Source: JAFDBW01 sp963825575
GTDB lineage: Bacteria; Desulfobacterota; Desulfuromonadia; Desulfuromonadales; BM103
Direction: 5' to 3'
Assembly: GCA_963825575.1 (NCBI GenBank)
Contig: CAWGUB010000017.1
Span: 1-64,000, forward strand
DNA length: 64,000 nt
Shown here: one piece after another, positions 9,343 through 18,656 of the stretch
Layout: every line of letters starts with the position of its first letter
How positions within the stretch are numbered: the first letter of the stretch is position 1
Position numbers and translations under genes: made by a program
The notes under the pieces: generated by a model
What the model was told of the DNA's origin: nothing
What the model saw: the letters and a program-made list of their open reading frames with translations, nothing else
The model's database searches: none

Positions 9343-9597
9343 CTAGCACCAGTTCTGCAGAAAGACGGCCTTGCGATCCCCTTCGTGATCCTTTGATCGG
9401 GATTCAAGGCCTAATTCCTGCTTGAAAAAGTCGTTCAGAATGCGGCGGTGGTTGAGGTTAAGGGGTAGGGTGGATACCGGCCAGCCTGATTGGCGCACCT
9501 TGCGGGACATCCACCGAGCCAGGCGGCTGAGAAAGTCTGTGCGATGCTGACGGTAGCTGTATGCCATCACTTCAGCAGTCAGGTGGTCAGGCTTCAT
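9343..9597 (-). CDS. Short R3H-domain protein at the jag position, lacks KH part
   Basis: Sits exactly where jag/khpB normally lies, between yidC and mnmE, but codes only 84 residues. Jag proteins are usually more than 200 residues with an N-terminal Jag domain, a KH domain and a C-terminal R3H domain. Here only an R3H-like stretch remains (KVRQSGWPV, LPLNLNHRRILNDFFKQ, LESRSKDHEGDRKAV). In the R-x3-H signature the histidine is replaced by asparagine (RRILN). The start is 10 bases after yidC, leaving no room for the missing domains. It may be a truncated jag, a minimal RNA-binding protein, or a product of faulty sequence; the neighbouring yidC has frame breaks. Confidence 0.7.
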   Translation of the reverse strand: MKPDHLTAEVMAYSYRQHRTDFLSRLARWMSRKVRQSGWPVSTLPLNLNHRRILNDFFKQELGLESRSKDHEGDRKAVFLQNWC

Positions 9598-9607
9598 GGC
9601 TCAGGGT

Positions 9608-11256
9608 TCAGGTTTTTTTGCGATGGATAAAATACTGCTGGGCAATGGTCAAAAGGTTGTTGACCAGCCAGTAAATGACCAATCCCGAGGGAAAATTCAG
9701 GAACATGAAGGTAAAGATGACCGGCATCATCATAAAGATCTTGGCCTGCATGGGGTCGGCCGTAGTTGGTGTCATCTTCTGCTGCACAAACATGCTTGCC
9801 CCCATCAGCAAGGGGGTAATGTAGTAGGGGTCTTTGGCTGAAAGGTCGGTCAACCAAAAGGCGAAGTCTGCGTGACGCAAGGCAATCGAATCGAGTAAAA
9901 CCTTGTACAGAGCGAAAAAGACCGGTATCTGCACCAGCATCGGCAAGCACCCACCGAGCGGGTTGACGCTGTGGGTCTTGTACAACGCCATCATCTCCTT
10001 GTTGAGACGCTCCTTGTCGCCGGCATGTTTTTCCCGCAACTTCGCCATCTCCGGTTGCAGCTTCTGCATCGCCTTCATCGACGAGTAGCTCTTATGGGTC
10101 AGAGGCCAGAAGATGATCTTGATCAAAACCGTCAGGAGAATGATGGCAACGCCATAATTTTTGAAGTACCCGTAAAAAAAGGTGAGGACCAGGAACAGTG
10201 GTTGGGCCAGGATGTTGAAGAAGCCGAAATGCACGACCTTGTCGAGATTGTGGCCGGCGGCTTTGAGTTGTTCGGCATCTTTCGGGCCGATATAGACAAG
10301 GTAGTCGAGCTTTTTCCGTTCACCGGCCTGAAGGGTGATCACCGGGGTTTCAATGAGGTTCTCAACGGCGTCACCCTTGCGCCGTACCTCGATACGCTCG
10401 CTCACCCCGACTCCGGGAACAGCTACGGAGAGGAAATACTTGGTCTGAAATGAAGTCCAGGAGACATCCGTGCCGTAAGCTCACGGACCCTTCCTCCAGG
10501 TCATCGACATCAACCTCGTCGATTTCTTCATTGACCAACGTTGCCGGACCGGTGAACGAATACATGTCAGAGTCCTGGCTTTCGTCCCAGCGCTGCACCA
10601 GGGCGAACCCGAGGCTGCCCCGCAAGGGCATTGCGCTGGCGTTGGATAACTCGATCGATGTGGCGATCGTATAGCGGTCGCCAAGCAGCTGATATGACTT
10701 CACATATTGCATGCCGTTGGCGGCAACATGCCTAAAGCGCAACTCTTTTTGTGCATCACCACTTAACTCGATCAGGTCCGTCGCCGTGGTTTCGAAGCGG
10801 GCATCTTCATTGAGGATAAAGCCCTCTGTACCGGTCGTGCGCAGGGTTGCATAACGCAGCGGACCTGATTCGAACATCTGGACGGGTGAGGCCATCTTCT
10901 GCCGCGGTTGCCTTGTAGTCCTTTAGTTTGAAAGAAACCAGCCGAGCACCCTGCGTGGCAAAGACCGCCTGGTACTTATCGGTTTCGACCGTTATTTCCC
11001 GACCAGGGACAGAGTTATCAATGTTATCAGTAACAGCAGGAGACACAGAACCTGGCTGGTTGAGCGGTTCAATCCTGGCCGGCTCAGGGGTAATCGTCCG
11101 TTCGGTGGTCTCGACCACAGCCTGGCTGGCTGGTGCCGGATCAGGTTGCGTCTTCTGTTCCTGTTTAACGGGCGGGAATAATATGGAAAAACCCAGCCAT
11201 ACCGCCAACATAAGGGACATGGCAAGGATCAGGTTTTTATTTTCAGATGAATTCAT
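9608..11256 (-). CDS. yidC: Membrane protein insertase YidC, two frame breaks
   Basis: Inner-membrane insertase and chaperone for Sec-dependent and -independent proteins. Three consecutive frames make up one gene. The first has the N-terminal membrane anchor (MNSSENKNLILAMSLMLAVW) and a proline-rich linker. The second carries the periplasmic beta-sandwich domain. The third holds the conserved insertase core (FFNILAQPLFLVLTFFY, LLTVLIKIIFWPLTHKSY, GGCLPMLVQIPVFFALYKVL, FPSGLVIYWLVNN). Breaks lie near 10893 and near 10478. The joined length (~548 residues) fits Gram-negative YidC. An essential gene with two breaks points to sequence error. Confidence 0.93.
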
Positions 11257-11273
11257 GACAAAAAAACTCCTGG

Positions 11274-11498
11274 TTATGTAAGGTCCCTGTCAACAGGATC
11301 ATAGCCACCCGGATGCCAGGGATGACACCTAGCAAGACGCTTTATTCCCAACCACAATCCACGCGTGGCACCATATTTGTCTACAGCATCCAGAGTATAC
11401 CTGGAGCAGGAAGGATAAAAACGGCAGGCTGGCAGCATCAAGGGGGAAAGACAGACCTGGTAAAAGCGAATGCCCGCTATGGCTAACCGCTTAATCAT
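11274..11498 (-). CDS. yidD: Membrane protein insertion efficiency factor YidD
   Basis: Small membrane-associated protein thought to aid YidC-dependent insertion. Started at the ATG giving MIKRLAIAGIRFYQ (74 residues), which fits the family better than an 8-residue longer form. The conserved three-cysteine core CRFYPSCSRYTLDAV, the motif KRLARCHPWHPGGYDPV and a terminal acidic tail are present. It overlaps the 3' end of rnpA by 8 bases, as is common in the rpmH-rnpA-yidD-yidC cluster. Confidence 0.95.
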   Translation of the reverse strand: MIKRLAIAGIRFYQVCLSPLMLPACRFYPSCSRYTLDAVDKYGATRGLWLGIKRLARCHPWHPGGYDPVDRDLT

Positions 11499-11847
11499 GG
11501 TGATCGGTCTCCAAACGGGCAAAGACAGTCAACAGTTCCTGGTCCACTTGCGAATGTTCCAGGCGTCCGGCTAGGCGTTTGGCGACAACAGAAACATCCA
11601 CGGTCTGACCGAACTGTTTGTAGTGATATCTGAAGAGCTCTCGAATCCAGCGTTTGAGTCGATTCCGACAAACCGCATTACCGACCTTGCGACTCACAGT
11701 TATACCCAGGCGGGAAACATCCTGACCTGGGTTGATAATCACAACAAAATGGGCCGTGTGATAACGTTGTCCCTCCTGCCAGGTCCTTTGGTATTCGCTG
11801 GATCGACAGATCCGGCGAAACCTGGGGAAGGTTTGTTCACCGTTCAC
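11491..11847 (-). CDS. rnpA: Ribonuclease P protein component
   Basis: Protein subunit of RNase P, which trims tRNA 5' leaders together with the catalytic RNA. 118 residues with the family signature RNRLKRWIRELFR (around residues 60-72) and the upstream region VVIINPGQDVSRLGITVSRKVGNAV. It lies between rpmH (15 bases upstream) and yidD (overlapping). The RNA subunit gene is not visible in this window. Confidence 0.95.
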   Translation of the reverse strand: MNGEQTFPRFRRICRSSEYQRTWQEGQRYHTAHFVVIINPGQDVSRLGITVSRKVGNAVCRNRLKRWIRELFRYHYKQFGQTVDVSVVAKRLAGRLEHSQVDQELLTVFARLETDHHD

Positions 11848-11861
11848 CCGATGGTTCGGTG

Positions 11862-12011
11862 CTACTTGCTCGAAATTATTGCGGCTAAACGCTTGCGGCC
11901 CCTGGCACGCCGACGCTTGATAACGTTTGCACCGGACTTGGAACGCATCCGCTTGCGAAAACCGTGTGTACGCTTGCGAGAGATTCTACTTGGTTGAAAT
12001 GTACGTTTCAT
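11862..12011 (-). CDS. rpmH: 50S ribosomal protein L34
   Basis: The 49-residue basic protein L34 begins MKRTFQPSRISRKRTHGFRK and ends RLAAIISSK. Length and sequence are typical. It is the first gene of the minus-strand cluster and faces away from dnaA. The origin-side gap 12012-12321 must contain its promoter. Confidence 0.95.
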   Translation of the reverse strand: MKRTFQPSRISRKRTHGFRKRMRSKSGANVIKRRRARGRKRLAAIISSK

Positions 12012-12321
12012 GGTCTTATCTACTCCCGTTTAACAACAAAATATTGATTTTTGTGAAAAGAACTTTTAAGCATAATCATTAACCTATGTCAAGAACGAAA
12101 AATATACGCAATATATCGAACCAATATTTTCAAGAGAAATTTCCCTTGCAATAAAAAAACGGCTCTGTTAATCTTTATCGTCAAGTTTTTCACCTGATTA
12201 TTTTTACTAAACTATTGATTTATAGTTGTTTTTTAGTTATCCACAGTTGTTTAAAACCTTGTGGATAAATCCATCGCCACCGTCTCCGTCCGGAAACCGG
12301 TGAGTGACAATTGACGCAGGT
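12012..12321. other. oriC: rpmH-dnaA intergenic region with two DnaA boxes (oriC part 1)
   Basis: This AT-rich divergent gap holds two perfect consensus DnaA boxes in opposite orientation: TTATCCACA at 12237-12245 and TGTGGATAA at 12260-12268, 23 bases apart start to start. The remainder is AT-rich without a recognised gene. The boxes probably serve both dnaA autoregulation and origin function. Promoters for rpmH and dnaA must lie here, but I could not place them with confidence. Confidence 0.8.
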
Positions 12322-13668
12322 ATGAGCAAACTCTGGGAAGACACCCTGACACACTTGGAACTGAACCTCAGTTCACAACACTTTTCTACCTGGATAAAAC
12401 CGCTGAAGCTCGTCAAGGTCGAGCAGGGCATGGTTTACCTGGAGGTTCCCAACCGGTTTGTGCTCGACTGGGTTAAAGACAATTACAGCAAACTTATCCA
12501 GAAGATTCTTGAAGAACTCTCGGCAGTCAGTTATCAACTGCAATTCAGTGTAACCGGTCAGGCCAGAGATGGTTTGCCCCGGTCTAGCGAGATTCCGGCA
12601 ACACCAGCCCTTCCCGTCAACAACCAGCAAAAAGCGGTTAATTCAGCAGATCTTAACCTGAACCGCAAATATACCTTTGAAGAGTTTGTTTCCGGTTCAT
12701 CCAACCAGTTTGCCTATGCTGCAGCGATGGCGGTTGCCAACAATCCGGCAACAACCTACAACCCCCTTTTCATTTATGGTGCTGTCGGACTCGGCAAAAC
12801 CCACATGGTGAATGCAATTGGCAACGCCATATTGAAAAAGTCGCCACAAATGCGGATATGTTACTACACGTCCGAAAAATTTATGAATGAGTTGATTAAT
12901 TCCCTGCGTTATAATCGCATGGACGAATTCCGTAATAAATTCAGATCCATGGATGTTCTTTTGATAGACGATATCCAGTTTATTGCCGGCAAGGAACGTA
13001 CCCAGGAAGAATTTTTCCATACATTCAACGCTCTTTACGAATCGCACAAACAGATTATCGTCACCTCGGATAAATTTCCCAAAGACATTCCCGGGTTGGA
13101 AGAAAGACTTCGGTCCCGCTTCGAGTGGGGATTGATTGCCGATATACAGCCGCCGGATGTCGAGACAAAACTGGCAATTCTAAAGATGAAGGCAGAACAG
13201 AACAGTATCAAACTTCCTGAAGAAGTAGCTCTGTTCCTTGCCAATTCGGTTTGCAGCAATGTCCGGGAACTGGAAGGTTATCTGATCAGAATCGGAGCTT
13301 ATGCGAGCCTGACCTCAACTCCGGTCTCTCTTGAAATGGCACGGGAAGTTCTGAAAGATATTCTGGTTGAACGTAACAAGGAACTGACTGTAGAGGAAAT
13401 AGTGAAAAGGGTCAGCAGCCATTTTAATATAAAAATTTCCGATATAAAATCAGCGAAGAGACTAAAGGCTGTGGTCCTGCCTAGACAGATAGCCATGTAT
13501 ATCTCGCGGCAACTCACCTCATCCTCTTACCCGGAAATAGGTGAACGATTTGGCGGCAAAGACCACTCAACGATAATCCATGCTATTCGTAAGATAGAAA
13601 GGCTAATGGAAGAGGATTTTCAATTACGCAGTACTATTGAAAATTTGAAAAAGGAATTGACCAGTTGA
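12322..13668 (+). CDS. dnaA: Chromosomal replication initiator protein DnaA
   Basis: AAA+ initiator that binds DnaA boxes and opens the origin. 448 residues from ATG 12322 (MSKLWEDTLTHLE), which fits family N-termini; an in-frame GTG at 12304 would add six residues. Domain I is at ~1-90. The AAA+ domain has Walker A GAVGLGKT at ~153-160 and Walker B LLIDDIQF. The C-terminal DNA-binding signature DHSTIIHA is near 414. It sits between two groups of DnaA boxes, so autoregulation is likely. Confidence 0.98.
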   Translation: MSKLWEDTLTHLELNLSSQHFSTWIKPLKLVKVEQGMVYLEVPNRFVLDWVKDNYSKLIQKILEELSAVSYQLQFSVTGQARDGLPRSSEIPATPALPVNNQQKAVNSADLNLNRKYTFEEFVSGSSNQFAYAAAMAVANNPATTYNPLFIYGAVGLGKTHMVNAIGNAILKKSPQMRICYYTSEKFMNELINSLRYNRMDEFRNKFRSMDVLLIDDIQFIAGKERTQEEFFHTFNALYESHKQIIVTSDKFPKDIPGLEERLRSRFEWGLIADIQPPDVETKLAILKMKAEQNSIKLPEEVALFLANSVCSNVRELEGYLIRIGAYASLTSTPVSLEMAREVLKDILVERNKELTVEEIVKRVSSHFNIKISDIKSAKRLKAVVLPRQIAMYISRQLTSSSYPEIGERFGGKDHSTIIHAIRKIERLMEEDFQLRSTIENLKKELTS

Positions 13669-13904
13669 TAAGTTGTTCAAAACAGGAAGGGATAAACTGT
13701 GGACAAACAGAGCCTGGATAAAAAGGCTCGTTTATCCCCCCCTTCCAAACAACTTATACCTGAAGTTGTTATACAGTTAAACTATTGAAATAATAAGATA
13801 AATAGAGTTTTACAGATATCAACAGGACTTATTACTACTACTATATTTTAATTATTTATAGGTTTTATATTATTAATAATAACTTGTTGATTGAGGAGGA
13901 CATT
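13669..13904. other. oriC: dnaA-dnaN intergenic region: DnaA boxes, DnaA-trios and AT-rich unwinding element (oriC part 2)
   Basis: The gap contains TGTGGACAA (13698-13706), a weaker CCTGGATAA (13713-13721) and TTATCCCCC (13732-13740). Further right, ATATCAACA (13816-13824, 7 of 9 matches to a DnaA box) is followed after four bases by TTA-TTA-CTA-CTA-CTA (13829-13843). This is the top-strand form of the 3'-(G/A)AT-5' DnaA-trio, and it is followed by an almost pure AT stretch (13844-13880). The order box, trios, AT-rich DNA is that described for the Bacillus subtilis unwinding region. The dnaN ribosome-binding site GAGGAGG ends the gap. Confidence 0.8.
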
Positions 13905-15017
13905 ATGAATTTCACCATAGAAAAAGAAGTTTTTCTCAAAGGATTAGCAAGGATCCAGGGAATTGTCGAAAAGCGTAATACCATCCCTGTTCTTTCCAAT
14001 GTTCTTTTGGAAGGTAAGGATGGTGAACTGTGTTTGACCGCTACGGATCTGGAGGTTGGTATGCAATCAACCTATCCGGCCCAGATACGCAAACCAGGGA
14101 AAATAACGGTTTCCGCAAAAAAACTTTATGAAATAATCAAGGAATTACCGGATAACGAGATAAGTTTCAATGCCAAGGATAATTGCTGGATTGAAGTGGA
14201 ATGCGGTAAGGCACAATTCAATATTGTTGGTCTTTCGGCAGACGAATTTCCCAATTTTCCCAAACCGGATAAAACCAATTTTATTTCTCTGGAAAGCTCT
14301 CTCTGCAAGGAAATGATTGAGAAAACCTTTTTTGCTATTTCCCAGGATGAGAGCAAATATAATCTGAATGGTATTTTCTGCCAGGTTCAAGAAGATACCA
14401 ATCAGTTGCGTCTGGTTGCTACAGATGGCCATCGTCTTTCTATGATAGATAAGGCTATAGAGAAAAACGAAAGTGAAGAACTGACACGTGGAGTGATACT
14501 GCCGCGCAAAGGTATTCTCGAATTAAAGAAACTTGCCGACGAGGGTACAGGAAATATTCAACTTGGTTTCATGGATAACAACGCTGTGGTCAGTAAGGAC
14601 CAGACCGTGATTATCATGCGCCTGATAGATGGTGAATTTCCCGATTACAGCAGGGTTATACCAAAAACCAATGAACAAAAGGCCTCAATCGCTGTCGACC
14701 CGTTTCTGCATGCTTTACGTCGTATGATTATTGTTTCAAGCGAAAAATCTCGCGGTGTAAAGATGAACCTGAAAGAAAACCTTCTGGAAGTATCATCCTC
14801 GAACCCGGAGCTGGGTGATGCACGTGAAGAGTTGGATGTCGAATATCAGGGGCCGGAACTTTCAGTCGGTTTCAACGCACGCTATCTGCTGGATATATTG
14901 CAGGTTCAGGACCAGGATCGAATCAATATTATTCTCAAAGACAATCTCTCGCCGGGACTGATCAAGCCGGTCGATGAGGATGGATATCTGGCGGTGATCA
15001 TGCCGATGCGTCTCTAA
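13905..15017 (+). CDS. dnaN: DNA polymerase III sliding clamp (beta subunit)
   Basis: Ring-shaped processivity clamp, 370 residues, three similar domains. I chose ATG 13905 (MNFTIEKEVFLKGL) because a strong GAGGAGG lies six bases upstream; a longer TTG start would put that site inside the gene. Conserved features include KRNTIPVLSNVLLE near residue 25 and the C-terminal ending YLAVIMPMRL, which forms part of the binding pocket for clamp ligands. It follows the origin region and precedes a terminator. Confidence 0.97.
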   Translation: MNFTIEKEVFLKGLARIQGIVEKRNTIPVLSNVLLEGKDGELCLTATDLEVGMQSTYPAQIRKPGKITVSAKKLYEIIKELPDNEISFNAKDNCWIEVECGKAQFNIVGLSADEFPNFPKPDKTNFISLESSLCKEMIEKTFFAISQDESKYNLNGIFCQVQEDTNQLRLVATDGHRLSMIDKAIEKNESEELTRGVILPRKGILELKKLADEGTGNIQLGFMDNNAVVSKDQTVIIMRLIDGEFPDYSRVIPKTNEQKASIAVDPFLHALRRMIIVSSEKSRGVKMNLKENLLEVSSSNPELGDAREELDVEYQGPELSVGFNARYLLDILQVQDQDRINIILKDNLSPGLIKPVDEDGYLAVIMPMRL

Positions 15018-15030
15018 CAGGATGAAAGAG

Positions 15031-15060
15031 AAAAAAGCCTTTAAAGTACGGGGCTTTTTT
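15031..15060 (+). terminator. Terminator between dnaN and recF
   Basis: AAAAAAGCC pairs with GGCTTTTTT around a short loop and ends in a T-run. It implies that dnaN and recF are only partly co-transcribed. Confidence 0.75.
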
Positions 15061-15073
15061 CTTGATGAGGAGT

Positions 15074-16177
15074 ATGATTCTCGACAACCTGAAGCTGCGC
15101 TGCTATCGCAATCTGGCAAATGTGGATGTTTCGTGGAGTGGGCACTTCAACGTCATTTATGGACACAATGCCCAGGGCAAGACCAATCTCCTTGAAGCAA
15201 TTTACCTGCTCGGTCACCTGAAGAGCTTTCGAGGAGCGCGCGGGCATGAATTGATAGAACATGCCGCCGAAACAGCCTGGGTCGGCGCACAGATCGAAAA
15301 AAACGGTGTGCAGCATCGGCTGGAAATAGGTTTGCAGAAAACCGGCAGGAATCCACGTGTTAATGGAAAAACGGTAAAAAAACTCAGTGATTTTCTCGGC
15401 TATCTGCGAACCGTAATATTCACACCGGAAGAATTGAACAATGTGAAAGGTTTTCCGGCCGGCCGCCGGGCGCTGTTGGACCGGGCTATATTACAGACTG
15501 ACCCGGCGTACCTGGATCGAGTTCAGGAGTATGACCGGATTTTGCGTCAACGCAACCAGCTTCTCAAGCAGCAGGTTGGTGACGAGCAACTGGCACCCTG
15601 GACAGAGTCTCTGGTGCGTACCGGCAGCCGTATCCGCCATGACCGGTTGACTTATCTCGCAAGGTTTTTACCGCAGCTTTGTCAGGCGTACCGGGAGATA
15701 ACCGCCGGATCGGAGTCGGCAGGGCTAAAATATTCCGTCGAGGAGAACTCCATCGAGGCATTGTCCGATTACCTTGTGGAAGCATTACAACGGCTGGCCC
15801 CAAGGGAAAAGAAGCTGGGATTGACAATGGCCGGGCCACATCGCGACGATCTTGATTTTCTGGTTGAGGAAAGGTCTTTGCGCTCTTTCGGCTCACAAGG
15901 GCAACAGAGGACCTACCTGCTGGCTTTCAAGGCCGCCCAGGTCATGGACCTCGAAAAAGAGATGCGGGACCCGCCGGTTCTTCTGCTTGATGATCTGGCA
16001 AGCGAACTGGACCTGCGTCGCCAGGAAGGATTTTTCAACTTTCTGCTGCAACGCAGCGGGCAGATTTTTCTGACGTCGGCACAGCAAACCCTGTTGACGG
16101 ACGCCGTACGACAGAAGGCAAGCTACTATAAAGTTGACCAGGGAATGGTCAGCACTATATCCCCGGAACGAGGGTGA
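15074..16177 (+). CDS. recF: DNA replication and repair protein RecF
   Basis: SMC-like ATPase that helps load RecA at gaps during recombinational repair. 367 residues from ATG 15074 (MILDNLKLRCYRNL), with GAGGAG just upstream. Walker A GHNAQGKT is at residues 30-37, the ABC signature region SFGSQGQQRT is near 270, and Walker B VLLLDDLASELD is near 300. It overlaps the ribosome-binding region of gyrB, consistent with coupled translation. Confidence 0.96.
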   Translation: MILDNLKLRCYRNLANVDVSWSGHFNVIYGHNAQGKTNLLEAIYLLGHLKSFRGARGHELIEHAAETAWVGAQIEKNGVQHRLEIGLQKTGRNPRVNGKTVKKLSDFLGYLRTVIFTPEELNNVKGFPAGRRALLDRAILQTDPAYLDRVQEYDRILRQRNQLLKQQVGDEQLAPWTESLVRTGSRIRHDRLTYLARFLPQLCQAYREITAGSESAGLKYSVEENSIEALSDYLVEALQRLAPREKKLGLTMAGPHRDDLDFLVEERSLRSFGSQGQQRTYLLAFKAAQVMDLEKEMRDPPVLLLDDLASELDLRRQEGFFNFLLQRSGQIFLTSAQQTLLTDAVRQKASYYKVDQGMVSTISPERG

Positions 16178-16179
16178 TT

Positions 16180-18567
16180 ATGACACAGGATTTGAAAAAA
16201 GATTACAGCGCGGACAGTATCAAGGTGCTCGAGGGCCTTTCAGCAGTCCGCAAGCGACCAGCCATGTACATCGGCTCAACATCGATCCAGGGGTTACACC
16301 ACCTGGTTTACGAAGTGGTTGACAATTCCATCGATGAGGCGCTGGCCGGCCACTGTGACGAGATCAACGTTGTCATCCACGTCGACAATTCCGTGACCGT
16401 GGTCGATAACGGACGCGGTATTCCGGTTGACATGCACAAAGCCCAGAAGAGGCCGGCCGCCGAAGTGGTCATGACGGTGTTGCACGCCGGTGGCAAGTTC
16501 GACAGCGACAGTTACAAGGTCTCGGGCGGCCTGCATGGCGTTGGTGTATCGGTCGTCAACGCCCTGTCGAGTCGACTGGAGTTGGAAATCCGCCGTGACG
16601 GCAAAATTTACCGCCAGAATTATGAGCGCGGCGTACCGACCAGCGAGCTCAAAGAAGACGGCAGCACCAAACGTCGTGGCACCAGGATTATCTTCTGGCC
16701 GGATCCGGAGATTTTTGAAACAACGGATTTTTCCTTCGAGACCTTGTCAACCCGTTTACGTGAACTGGCTTTTCTCAACGCCGGCGTCAAGATCGAGATC
16801 ATCGACGAACGCAGTGACAAGAGCCACCTGTTTCATTACGAGGGCGGCATCGTCTCTTTTGTAGAATATCTGAACCGGGCCAAAACCCCTGTGCATCCAA
16901 AACCGATCCTCTTTACCGGTGCCAAGGAAGGGGTCGAAATCGAGATCGCTATCCAGTACAACGACGCCTACGACGAGAAGATTTTTTCCTTTGCCAACAA
17001 CATCAACACCCACGAAGGTGGTACTCACCTGAGTGGTTTCAAGGCGGCGCTGACGCGCACCATGAATACCTATGCCACGAATAATAATCTTCTGAAAAAC
17101 ATGAAAACCGCAATCTCCGGTGACGACCTGCGCGAAGGAATGGCTGCGGTTATCTCGGTCAAGGTTCCCGATCCGCAGTTCGAGGGGCAGACCAAGACCA
17201 AGCTCGGCAATTCCGAGATCAAGGGATATGTGGAAACGATAATGAACGAAAAGCTGGCGGAATTTCTCGAAGAGAACCCGCCGATTGCGCGCAAGATTCT
17301 TGAAAAAGGGATTGATGCCGCGCGGGCTCGCGAAGCCGCTCGCAAGGCCCGTGACCTGACCCGTCGAAAAGGCGCTTTGGACGGACTGGCTCTGCCGGGC
17401 AAACTGGCTGATTGTCAGGAAAAGGATCCGGCCCTGTGTGAACTCTACCTGGTCGAGGGTGACTCGGCCGGTGGCAGTGCCAAGCAGGGACGCGAACGTC
17501 GTTATCAGGCGATTCTGCCACTTAAAGGAAAGATTCTCAACGTCGAAAAAGCCCGTTTTGACAAGATGCTTATGTCCAACGAGATCCGGACCTTGATCAC
17601 CGCCATGGGTACCAGTATCGGCAAGGACGATTTCGACATTGCCAAGCTGCGCTATCATCGCATCATCATCATGACCGACGCCGATGTCGACGGCTCGCAT
17701 ATCCGCACCTTGTTGCTGACCTTCTTCTTCCGGCAGATGCCGGAGCTGGTCGAGCGCGGTCACCTTTATATTGCTCAGCCGCCGCTCTATAAGGCCAAGC
17801 GGGGTAAACGCGAACTCTATCTCAAGGATGAGGCCGCGTTACTGGAATATCTGCTCGATGAAGGTGTTGAGGGGATGACTGTACACCTGGAGAAGAGCGG
17901 CAAGGTGGTGCGCGGCAAGCAGATCATACCTACTCTGCGCAACATCATCGAGTTCAATCAGCATTTTGACAAGATGGTGCTCAAGGGGGTTAACCCGGAA
18001 GTCCTCGAGGTGTTTGTGCGCGGTAAACTGCAGAACGGTTTTGCCGACATGCTCGACCTCGAACCGCTGGCCGTCAAACTGCGCCAAGTCGAACCGGCTG
18101 CCGAGTTCGTGGTCCAGAACGAACCTCCTCGCATTTTATACCAGCGCGGCAACCTGCGTTCCTACATCGACCAGAAAGTCCTCGAGAGTTTGTCGATGTA
18201 CGAGTACAAGCTATTGCTCCAGGCGTACAAGCAGGTTGAAGACATCTGCCAGAACGGCAGTGCGTTTATCAGCCAGGAAGACAAAGATGCCGAGGAAGTG
18301 ACTTCGCGCCAGGGTTTGCTCGAGTATTTTATCAATCGCGCCAAGAAGGGCCAGTATATACAGCGCTACAAGGGTCTCGGCGAGATGAACCCGGAGCAGC
18401 TCTGGGAGACGACCATGGACCCGGAGAAGCGGGTGCTGTTGCAGGTCAAAGTCGAGGATACCCTGGAAGCAGAGCAGATCTTTACCGTGCTGATGGGTGA
18501 CCAGGTCGAGCCGCGCCGCGAGTTTATCGAAAAAAACGCGTTGAACGTGTCGAATTTGGATGTTTAA
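16180..18567 (+). CDS. gyrB: DNA gyrase subunit B
   Basis: ATPase subunit of gyrase, 795 residues from ATG 16180 (preceded by GAGGGTG); a GTG six bases earlier overlaps recF. The GHKL ATP site has EVVDNSIDEAL near residue 45 and DNGRGIP near 77. The TOPRIM domain has LVEGDSAGGSAKQGR near 423 and MTDADVDGSHIRT near 498. The C-terminal GyrA-binding part carries RYKGLGEMNPEQLWETTMDP. Full length and intact. Confidence 0.98.
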   Translation: MTQDLKKDYSADSIKVLEGLSAVRKRPAMYIGSTSIQGLHHLVYEVVDNSIDEALAGHCDEINVVIHVDNSVTVVDNGRGIPVDMHKAQKRPAAEVVMTVLHAGGKFDSDSYKVSGGLHGVGVSVVNALSSRLELEIRRDGKIYRQNYERGVPTSELKEDGSTKRRGTRIIFWPDPEIFETTDFSFETLSTRLRELAFLNAGVKIEIIDERSDKSHLFHYEGGIVSFVEYLNRAKTPVHPKPILFTGAKEGVEIEIAIQYNDAYDEKIFSFANNINTHEGGTHLSGFKAALTRTMNTYATNNNLLKNMKTAISGDDLREGMAAVISVKVPDPQFEGQTKTKLGNSEIKGYVETIMNEKLAEFLEENPPIARKILEKGIDAARAREAARKARDLTRRKGALDGLALPGKLADCQEKDPALCELYLVEGDSAGGSAKQGRERRYQAILPLKGKILNVEKARFDKMLMSNEIRTLITAMGTSIGKDDFDIAKLRYHRIIIMTDADVDGSHIRTLLLTFFFRQMPELVERGHLYIAQPPLYKAKRGKRELYLKDEAALLEYLLDEGVEGMTVHLEKSGKVVRGKQIIPTLRNIIEFNQHFDKMVLKGVNPEVLEVFVRGKLQNGFADMLDLEPLAVKLRQVEPAAEFVVQNEPPRILYQRGNLRSYIDQKVLESLSMYEYKLLLQAYKQVEDICQNGSAFISQEDKDAEEVTSRQGLLEYFINRAKKGQYIQRYKGLGEMNPEQLWETTMDPEKRVLLQVKVEDTLEAEQIFTVLMGDQVEPRREFIEKNALNVSNLDV

Positions 18568-18656
18568 AAACAGGAGTGAGGAACGTGGCAATGAGGTCAG
18601 GGTTTACACCACCACTAACCTCTTCCCCCTCACCCGGTTTCCGGAGGAAATCGTAG

